From Stieleria sedimenti (GTDB lineage Bacteria; Planctomycetota; Planctomycetia; Pirellulales; Pirellulaceae), in NCBI RefSeq assembly GCF_025060895.1, contig NZ_JANZKV010000194.1, forward strand, positions 1 to 38,486: DNA of 38,486 nucleotides, given 5' to 3'. The notes below the pieces were generated by a model, which was not told where the DNA came from, did no database searches, and was given only the letters and a program-made list of their open reading frames with translations. This document shows, piece after piece, positions 26,481-34,338 of this stretch (within the stretch, counting starts at the first letter, position 1; each line of letters begins with the position of its first letter). The translations under genes and the position numbers were made by a program.

Positions 26481-27590
26481 TCAGTAACGGAAAATCGCCA
26501 TGAGCTTTGAGACGCCTGGCATCTGCTCCGCCTCGCACCGATAAACGCTTCCTCCTTGACGCAGGGTCTCGACGACAGCCGAGTTCCAGTGCGTCGCCTC
26601 GGCATCCGTTTCGTCGGCCGCAATCAACAACGAATCGACGCGCCCGTTGGCCGTGGCTGCCACGATTTCAGAAAGATCGCTGGAGCCTTGTGACTGCGCG
26701 ATGGCGGTGGCAAATCGGTCCAGACCCTCCTCGCTGCCACCACTCAGCTGGTCGGAGAGCGTTTGGCGGACTCGCTCCCGCAAGTCCTGGTCGCTCCATT
26801 GAGCGGGGCTGCCTTCGACCCTTGCGTCGACGCTCACATCCGTCGTCGCTTCAAAGTGGCCCGCCACTTCGGTTGTCGCGACCAACACCAACGGGATTCC
26901 GGTGTTGTAGATCGCCGCGGCGACCTGATCGCCGACCAACGAAAGGTACTGGTCGCGATCCGCCGCAATTTTGTCTTCGCCTTCTCCATGACCGTGATAG
27001 ATTGCCGTCGACGTCGCCCCGGCGCCTCCATGGCTGCGGTGGCTCGTATTCTGCAAGCTCTCCTCGGGATCACGCGGCACGACAAGATCATGAAAGGTCG
27101 CTGGAAGCACGCCGGTTTCCATCAGTTCGAGCGATTCCCCGTCGAATCGGAACAGGCTGGCACTGTCCCAGGTCAACGAGAGGACAAACTGGGTGTCGCC
27201 CGTATTCCACTGCCTTACCAGTGGTAACAGCCATAGCGTCTGACCCACGAAAACACGTTCTGGCAGGGATCGGTTGACACGGACGAGACGTGTAGTGTCG
27301 GGCGTCACGAAGACGGCCAGTCCTTCGCTTTGGTGTTGCCAAAAAGCATGCTTGGTGGAAAGCGATTCAAGGGATTCAACGATCGAACCGTCATGGCCGG
27401 CCGCCTCGAGTTGTCGTTTCGCGTCGCCGAGCAGATTTTTGAAAAGAATCGCATTTTGTTGGGTCTCGGGTCCATTTCGATAGGTTGGCATCAGGATCGA
27501 GACACAAGGATTTGCACTTGTATTGGCCAGTTCGTTCAACTCGCCCGCTTTCAGGCGAGTTGGTGTGAGTTCGTTGGTGATGGTGGACAT
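26481..27590 (-). CDS. BaeRF-type (bacterial eRF1-like) protein
   Basis: 369 residues. The N terminus carries the family opening CVSILMPTYRNGPETQQNAILFKNLL, followed by FWQHQSEGLAVFVTPD. The middle has an eRF1-domain-2-like region (FRFDGESLELMETGVLP, DRDQYLSLVGDQVAAAI). The C-terminal part has the L7Ae/eRF1-domain-3-like pattern (SDLSEIVAATANGRVDSLLIA). BaeRF proteins are bacterial relatives of archaeo-eukaryotic release factor 1, predicted to act on ribosomes, often beside hibernation or stress genes; direct evidence for function is limited. A His/Gly-rich linker (SHRSHGGAGATSTAIYHGHG) divides the halves. The start is ATG 27590. The neighbours here also look stress related. Confidence 0.82.
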   Translation of the reverse strand: MSTITNELTPTRLKAGELNELANTSANPCVSILMPTYRNGPETQQNAILFKNLLGDAKRQLEAAGHDGSIVESLESLSTKHAFWQHQSEGLAVFVTPDTTRLVRVNRSLPERVFVGQTLWLLPLVRQWNTGDTQFVLSLTWDSASLFRFDGESLELMETGVLPATFHDLVVPRDPEESLQNTSHRSHGGAGATSTAIYHGHGEGEDKIAADRDQYLSLVGDQVAAAIYNTGIPLVLVATTEVAGHFEATTDVSVDARVEGSPAQWSDQDLRERVRQTLSDQLSGGSEEGLDRFATAIAQSQGSSDLSEIVAATANGRVDSLLIAADETDAEATHWNSAVVETLRQGGSVYRCEAEQMPGVSKLMAIFRY

Positions 27591-27807
27591 CGCGATCTCG
27601 CTTTGGAAGGGAGGAAACGTTTTGCTGCCTTACGCTCAATTGCAAACGCGATGCCGAATGCCCTGATGGATTCACTCGTGTCTGCGGCACACACTGGCAA
27701 GCGACATCGAGAACACCGCTGGGATAACCGAGGACGTGATTGCGAAGCAGAGATTGTCAATGGCACAGAAGATGCTTCGATTGCGTGAGATCTAATCGAT
27801 CATTACC

Positions 27808-28266
27808 TTGTTTCCACTGGACTATGCCAGCGATCCGCTCGTGCAAAAATCGCTGAGTGGCTACTTGCACACCGTTAGCGGCGGCGTTTTCTTTCTGACA
27901 TTGGCGTGTTACTCGTTGTACCACTTTCCGCGTGACGTGAGATTTGAGCAAGAACCACATTTGCGTGAGCGGAGTTGGGTTTACCGCACCAGTGGATGGG
28001 TGATCTTGCTCTGCATGATCGCCATGGCGGCATACTTGTTTCTGCTCGGCGGCCAATGGAAGCGATCGTTCAACGATTTTAATTTTCTACTGTGGATGGA
28101 ATCGATCGCGGTGTGGTCGTTTGCGGCGGCCTGGCTCGCGAAAGGGCGTGTGATCATCGCCGAAATTGCCGTGGACGTCTTGGCGCACGCATCCAAGTTG
28201 GTGCTGGACGATCGGCGACCAGATGATCCATTGCCAACCAGCGAGGGCTGGCGCCGGCGATCTTGA
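27808..28266 (+). CDS. C-terminal part of a multi-helix membrane protein; probably an N-terminally truncated (pseudo)gene
   Basis: The frame opens at TTG 27808 with LFPLDYASDPLVQKSLSGYLH and continues through three or four helices (VFFLTLACYSLYHF, WVILLCMIAMAAYLFLLG, ESIAVWSFAAAWLAKG). From memory of the family, full-length proteins are ~215 residues, and this sequence begins only at the ALFP element after the second or third helix, with VYRxxGWVIL and E-x-IAVW-F-x-x-WL-KG intact. An in-frame TAA lies 15 nt before the TTG and there is no Shine-Dalgarno. The 217 bp upstream contain no hydrophobic N-terminal half in any frame. It may be a remnant or a short functional variant; I lean to a remnant. 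~152 residues if translated. Confidence 0.5.
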   Translation: MFPLDYASDPLVQKSLSGYLHTVSGGVFFLTLACYSLYHFPRDVRFEQEPHLRERSWVYRTSGWVILLCMIAMAAYLFLLGGQWKRSFNDFNFLLWMESIAVWSFAAAWLAKGRVIIAEIAVDVLAHASKLVLDDRRPDDPLPTSEGWRRRS

Positions 28267-28299
28267 AACGGCGTAACTGGGATCTTGTAGACAGGTGGC

Positions 28300-28375
28300 C
28301 TTTTCCCCAAAAGAGGACACCGGTGGTGGAGTGCCCACTACCGGTGTCTAGGTCACCCGCGAACGTTGCTCGCGG
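28300..28375. terminator. Cluster of three hairpins between convergent genes
   Basis: In the gap between the truncated membrane gene (ends 28266) and the zinc-ribbon gene (stop 28378) there are three adjacent inverted repeats. First, CTTTT-CCCC-AAAAG (28300-28313). Second, a 14-bp stem with one G.T pair, GACACCGGTGGTGG (28316-28329) with its partner at 28335-28348 and a 5-nt loop. Third, CCGCGA-N7-TCGCGG (28357-28375). The position suits a bidirectional transcription end. The third hairpin shares its core with an element at the end of the window, so it may instead be a dispersed repeat. Confidence 0.6.
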
Positions 28376-28377
28376 CC

Positions 28378-28578
28378 CTACGTTTCATCGGATCGATTTT
28401 CAGCATTGCGATGGCTCGATGAACCGGGCGGGTGTCTGGTCGGCGTGATGTCAGCGGGCGAGTTGACATAAATCTTTGTGCCACAGTTCGGGCATGCGAC
28501 CGCACGGTCGTGTACATCAACGCCGCACCGTGGACAGGGAGTCATGTTCAAGGGGGACGCAGATTTTTCATTTTTCAT
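28378..28578 (-). CDS. Small zinc-ribbon protein
   Basis: 66 residues with a CxxC-x10-CxxC zinc ribbon (Cys15, Cys18, Cys29, Cys32; CPRCGVDVHDRAVACPNCG) and a polar Pro/Ser/His-rich tail. The start codon overlaps the stop of the preceding gene as TGATG, so it is coupled to the secreted 213-residue protein. Zinc ribbons of this kind bind metal and often mediate protein or nucleic-acid contacts; nothing more specific can be said. Confidence 0.72.
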   Translation of the reverse strand: MKNEKSASPLNMTPCPRCGVDVHDRAVACPNCGTKIYVNSPADITPTRHPPGSSSHRNAENRSDET

Positions 28579-29219
28579 CAGTAGTCAATCCTCTCGTCGG
28601 AGCCGTTGAACCTGGCTTCATAATCGATTTGCCGGAGATAGCTTTTCAATGCGGTGAACTCCTGGGGATCCAGTTGGTCTTTGATCGAATCTACCGCTTC
28701 GTGGATCAAGTTGACCATTCGGTGGACTTTTGCATAATCCATCCGCCGATACGTTTCGCCGGGGCTGGAACGCTTTGCAAACGTTTCCTCGATCGGCTTG
28801 CGGTAGGGTTGAAGGGCAGGATGGTCCAGTGGCCGGGGCCAGTAAAGTTCGCCGGACTGTCGATCGATCTGGTTCCCTTGCAATCGATCCGGAGCCATCC
28901 GTTTGCCGATTTCACGACGCTTCTCTTCCGACAGTGGAGTGTGTTCCTCCGCGATTTCCGCGTCCCGGAGATCGCGAAGCTCGTAGTATTGCTCAACCCG
29001 CTCCTCGCGATTCTTGAGCCTCAGCGTAAGGGCTTGTTGCAACTGTTCGGCCGACAAGGACTTTAGATAGGCACCTTTGCCGAGGCCGGTCGCCAGTTCA
29101 CCGCGGGCTTCGAGAACGTCGCCCGCCGCGGTTGTGTTGTCATCGTCGTCGAACAATCCATCGTCGGCGATTGCGATTGTCACGAGCATGATTGTTAGTA
29201 AAGAGGCGGCGAGTCGCAT
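28578..29219 (-). CDS. Secreted hypothetical protein
   Basis: 213 residues. A signal peptide (MRLAASLLTIMLVTIAIA, cleavage near ADD) is followed by an acidic DDGLFDDDDN start and a largely helical charged domain (SAEQLQQALTLRLKNREERVEQYYELRDLRDAEIAEEH). A later part has GELYWPRPLDHPALQPYR and RRMDYAKVHRMVNLIHEAVDSIKDQL. The pattern of short motifs around Pro/Trp and paired helices looks like a planctomycete-specific exported protein; I do not recognise a named domain. It is the first gene of a two-gene unit with the zinc-ribbon protein. Confidence 0.7.
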   Translation of the reverse strand: MRLAASLLTIMLVTIAIADDGLFDDDDNTTAAGDVLEARGELATGLGKGAYLKSLSAEQLQQALTLRLKNREERVEQYYELRDLRDAEIAEEHTPLSEEKRREIGKRMAPDRLQGNQIDRQSGELYWPRPLDHPALQPYRKPIEETFAKRSSPGETYRRMDYAKVHRMVNLIHEAVDSIKDQLDPQEFTALKSYLRQIDYEARFNGSDERIDY

Positions 29220-29311
29220 GGTTCACTCAGTCTTGTTGGGGTAGTGGAAAACGCGGTGTTGTTAACGAAGGGCCCGTTTCCGGACCGGTCTAAATCACGG
29301 CACGCGCGTGT

Positions 29312-29794
29312 TTACATCGAGACAGAAGCGTTGGTTTCGGCGTCTGTCCCGGGGCGTTCGCCTTGCAAATATGCCGTGCCGGCTTTCAGCAAATACTTCA
29401 CTCCGGTCAAACCGGAGTGATCCCAGTATTCGCCCCGTGAAGGTTCGATTCGCAACAAGAGAATCGACTCACTGGACTTGCCGTCGGGAAACCAGACTTT
29501 CCAGCCTTCGCTCCATAGCTCGTCCAACTTCGCTTGATCATCGCTCGGATGTGCAGTCCCGGAGATCGACACAAACTTATTGGACGCTTGCATGGTCACG
29601 GCAACTTCGGAATCCAGCGCCAGGTCGGTGACTTTGCCGGAGTTGCGTTCGGTCACAAACCAGAGTTGGCCGTCTGGCTCCACTTGAGCGACCGCCATCG
29701 GACGAGCGTTGATGGCGCCATCGACGCTGCGAGTGACGAGCATGGCTGTGTCAAAGTCTTTAAGCAAGTCGATCAGTTTTTTATGGGTGTTCAT
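29312..29794 (-). CDS. Pyridoxamine 5'-phosphate oxidase-like general stress protein
   Basis: 160 residues of the split-barrel flavin-binding fold, closest in pattern to general stress protein 26-type proteins. Features: LVTRSVDGAINARPMAVAQ (the A/S-RPM element of the FMN site), GQLWFVTERNSGKVTDLALDSEVAVTM, FVSISGTA, and W..GWKVWFPDGKSSESILLLRIEP. The start ATG 29794 has AAGGA 8 nt upstream. These proteins bind FMN or related cofactors and are induced by stress in other bacteria; no substrate is known. A perfect 10-bp inverted repeat lies inside the gene. Confidence 0.88.
   Translation of the reverse strand: MNTHKKLIDLLKDFDTAMLVTRSVDGAINARPMAVAQVEPDGQLWFVTERNSGKVTDLALDSEVAVTMQASNKFVSISGTAHPSDDQAKLDELWSEGWKVWFPDGKSSESILLLRIEPSRGEYWDHSGLTGVKYLLKAGTAYLQGERPGTDAETNASVSM
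29398..29420. repeat. Perfect 10-bp inverted repeat with 3-nt loop inside the PNPOx-like gene
   Basis: TCACTCCGGT-CAA-ACCGGAGTGA would form a very stable hairpin in the mRNA over the codons for HSGLTGV. Confidence 0.9.
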
Positions 29795-30232
29795 GGTCCT
29801 AATCCTTGTTGGTTGCTTGGTCTGTCGATAGCCAGTTTGCCGGGGGTGCTACCATTGCAGTGGCTGACGTTGCAGTTTCCATGCCAAAGGCGGCTTTCCC
29901 TTGCCGGCGCCACAACCGGTGGGCTCGGCCCGGCATCGCCGGTCGGTGAATGACCAGTGCGAGACTTTCTCGAACAGGTTCCGTCTCAATCATCGAGCGC
30001 GGCGGTTGACAGTGACGAACGATCTGCCACCGAAAGAGTGTGCTTCGACAAACCGTTCGGCTGAAACATTGGACCAGGTTCGTTGCTGTCGAGTCAGCGA
30101 CAGAGATGGCCCGGGTTCGATGGAGATGCCGAGCACGTGGTGTCGTGCCAAGGGCACGGTAGTTGCACTCTAAAACTCACAAATAAGCTCGCAGTAGCAA
30201 CCGCGCTCATTCCCTCTCTGCCTCACCCTGTG
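29795..30232. other. Divergent intergenic region without a convincing gene
   Basis: 438 bp between the PNPOx-like gene (minus) and the response regulator (plus). Short frames on either strand read as non-protein. It contains a small hairpin, CGTGCC-AAG-GGCACG (30144-30158), just before an AT-richer stretch (30165-30200) that is the likeliest place for the response-regulator promoter. No binding site could be identified with certainty. Confidence 0.55.
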
Positions 30233-30742
30233 ATGACCGAGGATGCCCCCCCAAAACGATGTGTGATTGCGGATGATGTGCGATCTTCGCGAGCAAAGGT
30301 TGGAAACTGGCTCGATGGTTGCGGATTCGATTGCGTGTTTGCTGAAAATGGGTTGGAAGCATGGGAATCGATTCGAAACCATCCACCTGATCTTCTGGTC
30401 ACCGATCTGGAGATGCCTCTGTTATGCGGACTGGAGCTTCTTGAGAAGATTCGCCGATCCGACAACAAACGCATCGGCCAGTTGCCCGTTCTGGTGATGA
30501 CCAGTCTGCTAGACAGCCAGACATTGGACGTCGTGCGCAAGCTGGGTGGCGATGGCTTGCTTCAAAAGCCGCTCGACAAGGAGAACACTCTTTCAGTCAT
30601 TCTCGATTTAATCGCGGGAAAGAAGTGTCTCCAACGATTCAGCGCCCGAGACTCGGATTGCAGTCCCAGTGGCGAAGGAGTGATTTCGCCCACACTCCGA
30701 CGCTTGATCAAAACGGTCGCCGAGGGCAAGCGGACGAAATAG
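30233..30742 (+). CDS. Single-domain response regulator with short C-terminal extension
   Basis: 169 residues from the ATG at 30233; an earlier in-frame start would add non-family sequence. The receiver domain is complete: acidic pair Asp14-Asp15 (VIADDVRSS), phospho-acceptor Asp58 (LLVTDLEMP), Thr90 (VLVMTS) and Lys112 (LLQKPLD). After ~125 comes a short polar tail (SPTLRRLIKTVAEGKRTK) with no DNA-binding domain, so output is probably by protein contact, as in CheY/Spo0F-like regulators. No kinase lies next to it; the large hybrid kinase at 8.7-13.9 kb is the only histidine kinase in the window. Confidence 0.9.
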   Translation: MTEDAPPKRCVIADDVRSSRAKVGNWLDGCGFDCVFAENGLEAWESIRNHPPDLLVTDLEMPLLCGLELLEKIRRSDNKRIGQLPVLVMTSLLDSQTLDVVRKLGGDGLLQKPLDKENTLSVILDLIAGKKCLQRFSARDSDCSPSGEGVISPTLRRLIKTVAEGKRTK

Positions 30743-30831
30743 GCGGCTTGTCGTCACTTGTCTCGGGCGGGTGTGATGATGAAAGCCACTCGAGACGAAA
30801 GGACGTTGGCGGCAATGATTGTCTGCTGATG

Positions 30832-32091
30832 TTAATCGACAATCTTCTTCAGGATGCTCGCCAGCTGCGGGTTGTCGGTCGCGTGCAACGCAGCCGTGGC
30901 GTCGGCTTTGAGCTTCATGACTGCATCGCCAGTTCGATCGGCAAGGTTGTCCCGGTTTGTGTAGCGAGACCACGTCGCTTGGTTGGCGTCCAAGTGAAAC
31001 TGTACCCAGTTCGCGTCTTGAAGATGCCCCGAACGTTCGCTGGTATAACGATCGAGATTGACTGTGCCCTTTGCATCAACAGCGGCTTGCGCCGGTCCAG
31101 CGGTGGAACGATCACGACGCTGCAGCGCCGCAGTCAGTTCATCTTCGCCGTCGATAACTTTTGCCGGGTCGTTTCGGTCAATCTCATCGTCTCCGTCTCC
31201 GAAATCGACGCTTTCTCGGTTGGTAAAATCGGTACCGAGCGGATTGTCGATGTCGTAGTCCGCATCGGGATCGTAATCATCCCGATCGTAGATCGAATCC
31301 TGCGAATAGGGCATGGTCGCGGAGCGTGTCTGGGCCTCTCGCAGGCTGATCCGTCCGGCGACGGGACCGCCAACCGCACGACGTCCCGCGGCGGCAGCGA
31401 TGGCAGCTTCCGTCCCGTCTTCGATGGCGTCGGTCCGATTGCCCGCCTCTCGTCGTGTTTCGTCGATGTAGTCGTCGACACGGTATTGATCGATATCCAA
31501 TCGCAATCCGTCAGCAGTTCGCTCGTCATCCAAGCCCGGATCGTCGGTACCCGCCGGAGTTTCGGTATCTAAGCGTTTGAGCCCGTCAGGGTTAGCTGCG
31601 GTTCGTGCTTGTGCAGAACGACGCGTCGACGGCGGTCTTTCGGTTGCCTCGTCGTCTTTTGACGGGCGGGCCTTCTGATCACGATCGGAACGATCAATCG
31701 ATTTCGCCAGGGCGGCACCGACAGCTTTGGGGTCGGGTAACGCCCGGTCGGCATTGCGATCAGTCGTCGATGCGGAAGAGCGATTGACCTGTGTCCATCC
31801 GAACGCCTCCAATTCACCGATCACTTGGTCGGATTGCTCGGCGATGGCCTGCAGTTGATTTTTCTGCTCGATCGACTCGCTGCGTTTGACGGCCTCGATG
31901 GCCAACTTCCTGGCGAGACTTGCATCGCTCCAAATCACGCCAGCCAGCGCCCAGTCGCTGATCTCTCGGGCCGCTCCGTCCGGCACAGCCCCGTCGGTTC
32001 GCGACGGCTGCTCCGCCTTGACGGTCATCAGGGCCGCCATCGAAAGAACAACATAAGCGGCGAAGTAAAGAAGGTTTCGTTGATGTCTCAT
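30832..32091 (-). CDS. Secreted acidic, largely disordered protein
   Basis: 419 residues from the ATG at 32091, which directly precedes a signal peptide (MRHQRNLLYFAAYVVLSMAALMTVKAEQ); an upstream in-frame start would put 11 polar residues in front of it. A helical N-terminal unit (~30-100, DWALAGVIWSDASLARKLAIEAVKRSESIEQKNQ) is followed by a long low-complexity Asp/Arg/Thr region. That region holds acidic runs such as YDRDDYDPDADYDIDNP and DFGDGDDEIDRND, and a C-terminal helical part (LDRYTSERSGHLQDANWVQFHLDANQATW) follows. No known domain. Its composition recalls the acidic secreted protein at 14.5-15.6 kb, but the two show no obvious sequence similarity. Possible cation or surface-polymer binding is inference. 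Confidence 0.72.
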   Translation of the reverse strand: MRHQRNLLYFAAYVVLSMAALMTVKAEQPSRTDGAVPDGAAREISDWALAGVIWSDASLARKLAIEAVKRSESIEQKNQLQAIAEQSDQVIGELEAFGWTQVNRSSASTTDRNADRALPDPKAVGAALAKSIDRSDRDQKARPSKDDEATERPPSTRRSAQARTAANPDGLKRLDTETPAGTDDPGLDDERTADGLRLDIDQYRVDDYIDETRREAGNRTDAIEDGTEAAIAAAAGRRAVGGPVAGRISLREAQTRSATMPYSQDSIYDRDDYDPDADYDIDNPLGTDFTNRESVDFGDGDDEIDRNDPAKVIDGEDELTAALQRRDRSTAGPAQAAVDAKGTVNLDRYTSERSGHLQDANWVQFHLDANQATWSRYTNRDNLADRTGDAVMKLKADATAALHATDNPQLASILKKIVD

Positions 32092-32480
32092 GGATTGACT
32101 CGGTCGCGTTGGGATGGGCAACACGCAGGTTGCTTGTCGTGCGGATTTCGTCGTGCAGATTCAATCGCGGGAGACTCGGCGGTGTTGGCAATCTCCAATT
32201 CGAATCAGCACGCGTTCGTTGATCACCTGACGTCGAAGCAAAGATCGTGCCCAACGACAACGGTCAGCAACTTGTTGACACCTTTCGGCTTCCGCTACGG
32301 CTTGGACCCTTAAAGAAGATTCATGGCCGTCATGCCACACGTGGTTCGGCCGAACGGCTGTCGAGCACCCTGTCGGATAGGCGACCAGGCTCGCGGCCTT
32401 TCGATGCAATCGACGTTCCAAGATCAACGTAGGCGTGTTGGCCGCAGCGTTTCAACGAGGGACGCTGCGTGGCGTTTTGC
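32092..32480. other. Intergenic region with a 12-bp palindrome
   Basis: 389 bp upstream of the acidic secreted protein gene and downstream of the DUF423 gene. No convincing coding sequence was found on either strand. It contains a perfect 12-bp palindrome, GTTCGGCCGAAC (32344-32355), which could be a regulator site or chance. Confidence 0.5.
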
Positions 32481-32906
32481 TTACGCAGGTGGGCTGGTTT
32501 GATCCGGCCGCTTGGGAGCCGCGAATGCGAGCAGTGCCCAGGCGACAATCCAGGCAACGCCTCCCAGCGGCGTGATCGCGCCCATCCAAGGCGTTTCGGT
32601 CAACACCAGCAGGTACAGGCTGCCGCTGAACAACACGATGCCGGCCAAGAACAGAGAACCGGATTTCACGATCAACGAGGAGGCGTTGGTGCCCAAGGCC
32701 GCCAGGGCCAAGAGGACAACCGCATGCACGAGGTGGTACCTCGATCCGGTTTCGAATTGCCCCACCCGCTTTGCGATCAGTTCGGGCTCCAGCCCCTGGG
32801 ACTGCAGCAACCCTTCCAGTCCGTGCGCGGCGAAGGCACCCAGGGACACACCCGTGGCGCCGGCGATCGCGGCGGCAACGAGCAGGAATCGATTGGGGTG
32901 AGTCAT
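32481..32906 (-). CDS. DUF423 family small membrane protein (YgdD type)
   Basis: 141 residues with four hydrophobic helices. The N-terminal AGATGVSLGAFAAHGLEG, the GSRYHLVHAVVLLALA segment with its conserved His residues, the SGSLFLAGIVLFSGSLYLL helix and ITPLGGVAWIVAWALLAFAA are the family signature in order. Function is unknown. The ATG overlaps the stop of the upstream receiver gene by 4 nt (ATGA), so they form a coupled pair. Length and start are normal. Confidence 0.92.
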   Translation of the reverse strand: MTHPNRFLLVAAAIAGATGVSLGAFAAHGLEGLLQSQGLEPELIAKRVGQFETGSRYHLVHAVVLLALAALGTNASSLIVKSGSLFLAGIVLFSGSLYLLVLTETPWMGAITPLGGVAWIVAWALLAFAAPKRPDQTSPPA

Positions 32907-33319
32907 GCCGAAGTGAGTTGGGTGTCAACGGCCCGCAGAAGCTTGTCCATTTGAAAGGGCTTGCGGATGTATTCGCTGACGCCCAGCAGTTCGGCGTAGG
33001 CCTTGTGACGACTGCCTTCATTGCCGGTGATCATGATCACCGGCACCATGGTTTCGGACATCCGCCGCAGCTTCTCGAGCACCAGGAATCCGCTGCGTTT
33101 AGGCATCATCATGTCCAAGATGATCAAGTCCGGCGATTCGCGCTCGGCCAGCGCCAGGCCTTGATTTCCGTCGCGGGCAACGACGACTTCGTACCCGGCG
33201 TCTTCCAACGCGTAACGCACCGACTCGATGATTTCGATATCGTCGTCGACGATCAAAATCTTGGCACCGCGATCGCTTTGAACCACTTGGGGGAGATCGT
33301 CAGAGTCTTCGTCGGCCAT
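32903..33319 (-). CDS. Single-domain response regulator (receiver only)
   Basis: 138 residues. Receiver features: ILIVDDDIEI (Asp25-27), phospho-acceptor Asp69 (LIILDMMMP), Thr98 (VIMITGN), Lys120 (YIRKPF). A short acidic N-terminal stretch precedes the domain; there is no effector domain. It probably signals by binding a partner or serves in a phosphorelay. It overlaps the DUF423 gene by 4 nt and is 30 bp from the stop of the esterase-fold gene upstream, so all three may be transcribed together. Confidence 0.92.
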   Translation of the reverse strand: MADEDSDDLPQVVQSDRGAKILIVDDDIEIIESVRYALEDAGYEVVVARDGNQGLALAERESPDLIILDMMMPKRSGFLVLEKLRRMSETMVPVIMITGNEGSRHKAYAELLGVSEYIRKPFQMDKLLRAVDTQLTSA

Positions 33320-33349
33320 ACAATGGAACCTGGTCGTGAAACTGGAAGT

Positions 33350-34195
33350 TTAGTTGTCCGAGAACGAAGTCGGACTTGTATCCCAATGGCTTAGTTTAGC
33401 AACTGGAGCACCGCTCACCACATGATTCATGACCCATCGGTCCAGATCCGACAAAACGACGGTGTTCATTTCGTCGTCGTTGCGGTACTGCCGAATTTCC
33501 AGTTGTGCTCCGATTGAACTGGCGGCTTGAATTTCGGAAACCAAGCGTGTCTCGTCGTAGAGCTCGCTTTCAATGGATCGCTGCCACAGCATTGGCAGCC
33601 GTCGTTCCTTCAGTCGCTGGCGGTCCAGTTCTGGATGGGCGGGCAGATTGAATGCGCCGCCGAGTGAGATCGCAGCGGCAAACAGTTCCGGGTGACGCAT
33701 CGCGATCCGCGTCGCCATGGTACCACCGCTTTGGTATCCCGCCAGCACGATGCGTTCGGCATGGATGCTGTATTGATCTGCGGCGCGATCGATCGCGGCG
33801 AGCACACTTCGCTCTGCCGATTCTAACGCGGCCGCCGAGTTGCTCCACCAAAACCGGTGGCCCGACGCGTCCGACGCCATCGGGCCGCGAATGCCGGTGG
33901 CCAAGTAGTTCCGCGAGCTGACATGGGGCATCACGTGGCAAACCTGGTTTTCGTTGAAGCCGTCGCTGTGCAGCCAGACGACCAACGGGTAACGGTAGTT
34001 CGCTTCGTAATGCAGCGGCACGAAAAATGTCTGGGCACGGATCGCCGCAGACCAACTGCTCGGTGCCTCGCCGTCGTGCTCGCCCGACAACTCTTCGGCA
34101 TCGAGTGCGTCGACGGGGTGCGGGGCGTTGTCCTTTCCGTCGGCAACGTGATCGCTAACGGAATTCCAAATCATGGTCGCATCAAAACGGTTCAT
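33350..34195 (-). CDS. Alpha/beta-hydrolase (carboxylesterase/phospholipase type) with altered catalytic residues
   Basis: 281 residues. The fold is recognisable: FFVPLHYEANYRYPLVVWLHSDGFNE (oxyanion HSDG at 76-79), then the strand-helix junction IVLAGYQSGGTMATRIAMRHPELFAAAISLGGAF. In active relatives the elbow is GFSQGG; here it is GYQSGG (153-158), so Gln155 sits at the nucleophile position and the Ser is one residue late. Near the C terminus, where the catalytic His (usually GH) is expected before the last helix, the sequence is YRNDDEMNTVVLSDLDRWVM with no His. It is therefore probably non-catalytic or uses another mechanism. The N-terminal ~50 residues are polar and not part of the fold. 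No signal peptide. Role unknown. Confidence 0.75.
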   Translation of the reverse strand: MNRFDATMIWNSVSDHVADGKDNAPHPVDALDAEELSGEHDGEAPSSWSAAIRAQTFFVPLHYEANYRYPLVVWLHSDGFNENQVCHVMPHVSSRNYLATGIRGPMASDASGHRFWWSNSAAALESAERSVLAAIDRAADQYSIHAERIVLAGYQSGGTMATRIAMRHPELFAAAISLGGAFNLPAHPELDRQRLKERRLPMLWQRSIESELYDETRLVSEIQAASSIGAQLEIRQYRNDDEMNTVVLSDLDRWVMNHVVSGAPVAKLSHWDTSPTSFSDN

Positions 34196-34338
34196 AGCAA
34201 ACCGGGACTCAGCAAGTGAAAAAGCATCAACACGCTGCTGACGGCTGGCTACAAACGTAGGGACAGCGCGGACGATGTGTCAACGCTGAAGCGAACAAAG
34301 CCAGTGGCAAAAAGACAAAATTAGAAACGCTTTCAAAA

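Noticed and set aside
30760-30796. Inverted repeat GTCTCG...CGAGAC between convergent genes as a terminator
   Set aside because: The stem is only 6 bp with a 25-nt loop and no T-run, too weak to call.
32344-32355. Palindrome GTTCGGCCGAAC as a specific operator
   Set aside because: A single 12-bp palindrome in GC-rich DNA with no second copy or adjacent regulator is not enough evidence.
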